Shown piece by piece: positions 58,120-64,000 of a DNA stretch of 64,000 nt; position 1 is the stretch's first letter, and each line of letters starts with the position of its first letter. Below the pieces are notes generated by a model. It ran no database searches. It had not been told where the DNA came from and worked only from the letters and a program-made list of their open reading frames with translations. A program made the translations under genes and the position numbers. The stretch comes from Eretmocerus hayati (lineage: Eukaryota; Arthropoda; Insecta; Hymenoptera; Aphelinidae). The stretch lies in assembly GCA_029851415.1 (NCBI GenBank), contig CM056741.1:177303021-177367020 (forward strand), written 5' to 3'.

Positions 58120-58451
58120 TATAGATAAAGGGGTCCAGGATAAGGATATCAGGTCAATAAAATAAAGCACTTCTCAAATCTGCGTTTATATAAAGTTCCA
58201 GTGCAATGGTAATACAAAAGGCTCGTAGCTGTAAGATGATGCAACCGTGATGCAATCGGCCGACGGGCGCGCGCGACACTTGACTTTCCCAATCAAGGGC
58301 TAGACAAAGACTGACTTTCCATGCGTAATTCGGTGGCGAGGGGACCCAAGCGCGATGGGTTCCAGAAGCTTCTCTCTCGATGACTCACACCTACACGCAC
58401 CCACACATAAAAGCTCCCTGAGATGCGGTGCGCTCAACTCACATTCCCACA
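58120..58451 (-). repeat. 5' LTR of the gypsy element, with promoter
   Basis: 332 bp. A TATA box (TTTATATAAA) lies at about 58184-58193 on the minus strand, so transcription should start near 58160. The U3 region is GC-rich with a CGCGCGCG stretch (58268-58276). Confidence 0.95.
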
Positions 58452-58455
58452 ATAT

Positions 58456-61400
58456 GATATAAAATGTTTTCCATGTAACATCTGCACAGTGTAATTCTGC
58501 GAACCATATCATATGGAAAGACGAAACATATTAGGACTTCCATCATCAGAATGGATAACAGACATACAGTGTGCATTTAGAAAGATGCAATAAGCTGTAT
58601 ATTGAATATTTTCAAAAACACTGGCTTGCCCTGTATTGAAATGCTAATTCCATTTTCGGATGACGATGAGTGTAGCCACTATTATATCCGTCAACGCAAC
58701 AACTGCTATAAATTAATTACTGCTCGCTCTTTGAGTCGAAGACAGTGCAGCTGTTTTTGCACGTTTGTCGCGGCCTTGAAATTCATCTCATTTCATATCA
58801 CCACATATTTAGGGTATATCTGGAAGCCAAAAAAGTGAGCGAGGACTTTTTGCTCACGAGTCATTCGCTATCTGAAGTTCTAGTATGAGCTTTAAGCCTC
58901 AGGACTGCGTAGACAACAGACCTCAATTTTTTTAACAGATATTCGAGAGAATGTCATCGGCTTGTCGATGAATGTTGACAGTGATGTCGACTGTATTTGT
59001 TTCAACATGAAATAATCATAAATGCTTCATTTGCGTTATGTTGTTGTCGGTTCTGGTATCAGGCATTCAGTCGTTATCAAGTGCAAGGTTTTGCCAATTG
59101 GCAAGTAAAAATGTCTACGTACAACGTGAGGGCAACAATTGGCAAAAGGAAAGGTCAATCCATCAAGATAAAGAATAAGGATATGATTGAAATGTCTATA
59201 CTGCGCTTGAAAAAGAGAAGAGATGAAACGGGTGACGGTTTTCAAACAACAACACAAAGTGAGGTTAGTCCCACACAGGACTGCCAGCGTGATTTTTTTC
59301 CATGTTGGTTATTATAAGCACTATTTCCTATAATAATACAATCTTTGCCCGAACAATAGCGATGCATTTTGAATTATCAGATCTCGGTAGCCCTACCCAT
59401 CATGTATTCGACTTAAAAATTGGGCCAAAATTAAGATTGGAAAATCGAAAACATATTGTTCATTCATGTCTATGGTTCATTCCTTTTTTTTCTCACTAGC
59501 TACTTGCGTTACTTGGAATCACACCGTTTTTGAGATCGAATAGAGGTTATACGGTGTCTTTATTTATTCCGAAAGTCACGCAAGTCGAGGTTATGTACTT
59601 GAACGCATTTTTCGCGTCTTGAAACGAGTATATCGTATCGGAAGTCCTCGTATGGCTATCCACGCCTTTTGCCACTTCTCAAGAATTTTTTATTCGCGGA
59701 AACGATTTATGGACTTACCAACGAAGCACGTACGCATTATACACAATGTCATCGTGGCACGCAAGTTGCAAGTCTGCTCACTTCCAGAAAATCATAAGTA
59801 TTTTCAGTCATTGTTATGAGAGTATTCGATACTGACGTGATAATATTGATAGAAGACTTGTGACTTGAATATAATATATTCTACATTACCGTATTTTCGT
59901 TTTTCATCAATGATTATTTTAGCTAGCTTTCCAGATTAGTGTGGAAATTAGTTTGGATAGCTACCTCTTTGTGCCTCTAGATAATCAACATCAAAGATCG
60001 AGCACTTGATTATAACAAAGAGTGATTATACGACTGAAGCTCGGTCCATCATCAATGCGTACTTAGCATGTTACATTTTCGATCGATCGATCGAGCCTGT
60101 ATTTTTTCGGAATTTTTAGAAATGCTAGGAGCCAGAGATGAAAAGCAGAGCAGAAACCACTCAGAAATTCACTAAAATTACCCAGCATCCGTATGCTAAC
60201 ACGGAGCCCGGAATGTGTGGTCTTCTGCTCACGTACGTTGCCTCTCAGCTTCCCAGCACAGCTAAAAATTGTCAAAAATACGTCATTGACATGAATTTTT
60301 GTCGTAGAACTCGATACCGCCCTTAGTTTTGACTCATTTCGTCACTATTTTGGTCGAAGGCGGAAACATCCCATCTAGGGAATTTTAGCACATCTAGGGA
60401 TTCTTCTTGTTCTCTAGGGGGTACAAAAATTCTGTAAAACTACATTTTTGACACATTTTTGACGTAAGATTTGATGATTTGCTGTAAAAAGTTCTATTTT
60501 CTTCTAAAATGCAAAAACTCATACCTAGGGTTTTTTGTAAACAATGAACATGCACATAACTCGAAAGCGGTCATAGGGATAAAAGTGTTATTCTGACTAA
60601 GAGTTCGGATTCGCGTTCAGCGCCTCAAAACGAGCCAGAAATGACGTCCACCTTCTCTGATCAGAAAACTTTTATTTTTGTGGGACTGTGTAATTATTTC
60701 AGCATTCATTTGGAAAAATACATTGATAAATTTGAAGGCTCTGCTTCGAATGAAAGTACGCTTGCAGGATGGGATTATGAGTCCACAATCACATACAAAG
60801 GGAGGGGGGAGTGGTCAATTCCACTCTTGGTCTAGAATGTTTTTTAAAGCTGGAAGAGGCTTGACTATGTACCTATTTCAGCACAAAAACCGTCTATGTA
60901 GCGGCTTTCATCGGTAAAAGGCGCGCCTCCGTGACCGAGATCTCGTACCGCGTTGATATCTTGTCTGCGACGGTTTTTCACGTACAAAATTTTAAGATAG
61001 CCCGTTGCCAACCAAGCCTGCATCTGAGATTCGTTCTCTTTGAATTTCTACACTGGTATATTTTCGTTTCTCGTCAAAAGCCAAAATACTGTACCAACTT
61101 ACACTCGGACTTATATTACTCTGAGCTCTTAATATCCATACTTTTTTGAGAAAAAACGACACAGTTAGACTTGCAACATTCGAATCTATGGAATTAGAAA
61201 CGGGAAAATTCTATCAATCTGACTCTGCACTCATATTAGATGCAGAGTTGTTTCGAACCAAACAAAATTTTAAGAAAAGTCTGTTTGAGATAATTATTTA
61301 TGTCACGATCTTTTCAAATGCATTCTCATACACACGAGGAACGTCTGCGAAACGAAATAATGGCTCCGGCAGTATAAGTGAATTACAGATTTTTCACATG

Positions 61401-61565
61401 AAATCGTTTTGGTATTCTTTGAGGACTGTTCTTCTCAGTGATGATTTTTGGAAGGATAATCTTTCCAGCATCCTACTGTCGGATAATTCGAGGTGATGTG
61501 ATTTGATTTTATCCAAAAAATCATCAAGATTATATTAAATTTATATTATATATTATATTACATTA
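58456..61565. other. Unassigned DNA with gene-like fragments
   Basis: 58997-59317 (plus) is open for 106 codons. The part after the internal ATG at 59111 reads well (TIGKRKGQSIKIKNKDM, ILRLKKRRDETGDGF) and ends near a donor-like GAG|GTTAGT; it could be an exon or a transposon relic. 59619-59819 (plus) contains KHVRIIHNVIVARKLQV, faintly like the end of a Harbinger-type nuclease. 59508-59590 has a dyad (ACTTGCGT, ACACCGT). 58639-58835 encodes a Cys-rich stretch without a known spacing. None is firm. Confidence 0.3.
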
Positions 61566-63457
61566 TATATGAGTAGTTCCGCGCGAAACAGACCTACGAA
61601 AAAGGGTCATGTCTTAAATTTTTTTCTCGACTTTTTTATTCGATTCTATGGTACAAAATATGAACTTTTAACTACCTATGGGGATCCAAAAAAATTTTCC
61701 AGGTACCTTCAAAATACATTACTTTGTTATTTTGAATTATTTTCAACAAAAAAGTTATTAGGGTATTTTTTTCAACAAAATGAATTTTTCTCGAATTCGT
61801 TCACAGATACAGAGATGCGGATTGCGGCATTCGAAAGGTGTTTGAAAAACCCATAGAAATCGATCTTGTAAAGTTCAGTTTGATGTCTTGGGTGATTTTA
61901 TCGGGCGAAAGAGTGAAAACCACAGAAAATCAAATTTCTCGAAAACCCAATCTTTTTAAATTTTGAAAATTTGATATTTTATGTAAAATTTTGAAAAAAA
62001 TAGTCCTAGATTCCTTTTTTGCGTTCTAACACCTATTTGTGCTAATTATCACAAATCCATTTTCCAGGCTTCTGGAAATCTTCTGTTTTCTGCGCATGCG
62101 CAGAAATTTGTTGTATCCTTGAAATCAATTCCATTGGAAAGCCAAGAAAATTTCTTTCAAAATGACCACCTGCCGAAGTCAATTCCATGCATTTGAGTCA
62201 GAGTTGCAACGTTCAAAAGAGTTCCTCAGAGGTGGGTCGGCTGGAGACAGCAGTAAGCAAAATCCACGCCTGCCCCCGTTCGATGGCGTCCATCGGCGTC
62301 ACTCTAAATCTCTTGGAGAACTTCCGTGCCCCTAATGATAAAGGAAAAATGTCTTGGAGGCAAAATTCTCCTCCAACTGAAGGTAAATTGACAAAACACC
62401 TCGAGCTTCGAGGCAAATGACCGTCCGCCTCGAAGGTGCCCGACCGAAGTGCCTCGGACGTGAAAATTAATCTTCAAATGATCGAGCAATTTTAGGCAAT
62501 CGAGTACTGCTGTAATGATCATTATCTAATTATAAATTTCCCGATGAATACGCTGCCTATCACGACACTTTTTTCATCAAGTGATAAACGTGAAATCGTA
62601 TCTTTCTAACCTAACCTCATTTAGCATCGGCGTTGTGATGCAGTTCTTATGAACTCGAGCCGATAAACCTCGCGATAAACACTGCAGCAATGCCTGTAAA
62701 CATCACAATCATATATTAGTGTGGAAGTCTGAATCGTTTCAAATCTTTACGGGTTTTAATGACGACTAACTTTGCTCGTACAACCAAAATCGCAAACATC
62801 ATTTTAGGGTCCATGCTTATTTCATCCTCGAGCTAACTCTTGAAGACCACTCAAGTGCACTCGAGCTGGAGGCTCATCTTTCATACGTTGTAGATTCGGT
62901 TCAAATGCATGAAATTGACTTCGGCAAGTGGTCATTTTGAAGGAAATCTTCTGGGCTTTCCAATGGAATTGATTTCAAGGATCCAAATTTCTGCGCATGC
63001 GCAGAAAACAGACGACTTTTTTTCTGAAAGAACATAGAATTTTCCATAAAATATCAAATTTTCGAAATTATAAAAAGTTGGGTTTTCGAGAAATTTGATC
63101 TTCTATGTTCTTCACTCTTTTGCCCGATAAAATCACCCAAGACATCAAAATCAACTTTACAAGACCGATTTCGATAGGTTTTTCAAAGACCTTTCGAATA
63201 CCGCAAACCGCGTCTCTGTATCTGTGAACGAATTTGAGAAAAATTCATTTTATTGAAAAAATACCCTAACTTTTTTGTTGAAAATAATTCAAAAAAACAA
63301 AGTAATGTACGTTGTAGGTACCTGGAAAATTCTTTTGGGGCCCCATAGGTAGTGAAAAGTTCATATTTTGTACCATAGAATCGAATAAAAAAGTCAAGAA
63401 AAAAATTCAAGACATGACCCTTTTTCGTAGGTCTATTTCGCGCGGAACTACTCATAT
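61566..63457. mobile_element. Foldback element with TATATGAGTAGTTCC ends
   Basis: The ends TATATGAGTAGTTCCGCGCG are mirrored at 63438-63457. Arms run about 61566-62207 and 62895-63457. The left arm carries an extra ~75 bases (around 62000-62075). The palindrome TTTCTGCGCATGCGCAGAAA is present in both arms. Each arm contains a 90-95-codon frame with the same start, but differences between the copies change amino acids freely and one ends differently, so I do not treat them as genes. Confidence 0.9.
62280..62440. repeat. Fragment related to the 9306-10835 foldback family
   Basis: CACTCTAAATCTCTTGGAG, followed by TCCTCCAACTGAAGG and GAGGCAAAT, matches the end and subterminal motifs of the element at 9306 (CACTCTAAATCTCTTAGAG, GCCTCTAACTGAAGGCAAAT). 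It sits in the loop of the 61566 foldback. Confidence 0.6.
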
Positions 63458-64000
63458 ACTACAGCATTCAAATGACAAAAGAGATTCTCTGAAAATCTGA
63501 TTTTGACTCATATAATGTTTTGACTCGAAGTCATTCAAATGTTTCCTAAAAATGAAAATTCATGGTTTTGAAAGTGGAGAATATAATTTCAAGCTCAAAT
63601 ATGTGATTCAAGCTTGAAGAATTTTGAACAGAATTCCAAATCAAATTTTGCTAGATTCCCTCATAATGAGCAAATTGGCTTTTGAAAATTGAGAGAAAAA
63701 TTCAAGAAGTGCGTCAAATGATTTTCCAAACTATTCCTTCGAACTCTGAAAATCGATGATGAGTTAATTCAAGATATTTTAATTATAAGACTCCGTTGAC
63801 CAAAAAAACTTTCAAAATTTTTCAAAAATTTATAAGCGTGAGTTCAAATGACTTAACTCGGGTATAAGTTGAATGCACTATTCCAACCGAGACCGAGAAT
63901 ACCGCTGTCAATACCAGCATCAATTCTGCTGCACACAAGATATATAAAAGCCTCAGACGTCGAGAAGAGAAGAATCCAAGCGTGTATTTTATACACATTT
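63458..64000. other. Unassigned AT-rich DNA
   Basis: No gene or repeat recognised up to the edge of the window. CACAAGATATATAAAAGCC at 63936-63954 contains a TATA-like sequence that could belong to a promoter of a gene beyond the window. Confidence 0.3.

Larger units (their letters stand above)
52036..58451 (-). mobile_element. Complete Ty3/gypsy LTR retrotransposon
   Basis: 6416 bp, flanked by a 4-bp duplication ATAT (52032-52035, 58452-58455). The 332-bp LTRs look identical on reading, the primer-binding site is intact, and gag and pol are open, so insertion was recent and the copy may be active. Order on the minus strand: LTR, PBS, ~890-bp leader, gag, in-frame TGA, pro-RT-RNaseH-integrase, LTR. 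No env frame. The usual polypurine tract before the 3' LTR is weak. Confidence 0.97.

Noticed and set aside
58639..58835. Second cysteine-rich peptide (ends CSCFC)
   Set aside because: Spacing fits no family I know, no signal peptide precedes it and splice support is weak.
61569..63455. Two 90-95-codon frames with the same start in the arms of the 61566 foldback
   Set aside because: The copies differ by amino-acid changes and one is shifted at its end, so there is no sign of protein-level constraint; they reflect the palindrome.
1..64000. Integrated wasp virus (polydnavirus-like) segment
   Set aside because: The many palindromes prompted the idea, but no viral gene family, segment-end excision motif or capsid gene was recognised.

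Overview
The window is eukaryotic, AT-rich and intron-bearing, and looks like an arthropod (probably insect) genome. The evidence is GT-AG introns with short coding exons, a LINE with an Inr/DPE-type internal promoter, a Ty3/gypsy retrotransposon, a Tigger-like (pogo) relic and many palindromic (foldback) DNA elements. Nothing looks bacterial: there are no operons, CRISPR arrays or Shine-Dalgarno sites. I cannot name the species.

Layout. 1-4133: composite foldback element with tandem-repeat blocks and a second foldback (857-2084) nested inside. 4166-5010: Tigger-like MITE that keeps a broken CENP-B-type helix-turn-helix. 5080-8956: mostly unassigned DNA with a degenerate tandem array. 8957-11692: two good plus-strand exons of an unrecognised Ser/Gln-rich protein; their intron is almost filled by a foldback nested in another inverted-repeat element. 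Possible later exons of the same transcript lie at 19499, 20041 and 33704 and match in splice phase. 12887-13483, minus strand: a complete two-exon gene for a small secreted six-cysteine peptide with the CS-alpha-beta (defensin/toxin-fold) spacing. 17324-17583: three strong hairpins in a row. 22309-22469: four 25-nt hairpins sharing the same arm ends. 27461-31989: four foldback or inverted-repeat elements nearly back to back, the first with 1.17-kb arms.

34771-43712: a 3.65-kb foldback with 1.48-kb arms whose right arm was split by a full-length LINE (37249-42527). The intact left arm serves as a built-in empty site and confirms a 12-bp target duplication. The LINE has an ORF1 with a CCHC knuckle and an ORF2 (endonuclease, reverse transcriptase, RNase H). 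ORF2 is in one frame throughout but carries five stop codons. 44185-50117: tandem repeats, one Helitron 3' end and a foldback bounded by C/G tracts. 52036-58451, minus strand: a complete Ty3/gypsy element with apparently identical 332-bp LTRs, a tRNA-Pro primer-binding site, and gag and pol in one frame separated only by TGA-CTAG, a known stop-codon readthrough context. 61566-63457: another foldback.

Most of the window is therefore mobile DNA. The host genes supported here are the Ser/Gln-rich gene and the small cysteine-rich peptide gene, which may lie inside an intron of the former on the opposite strand. Long palindromes, many carrying arrays of short palindromes or repeated motifs near their ends, are the dominant structural theme.
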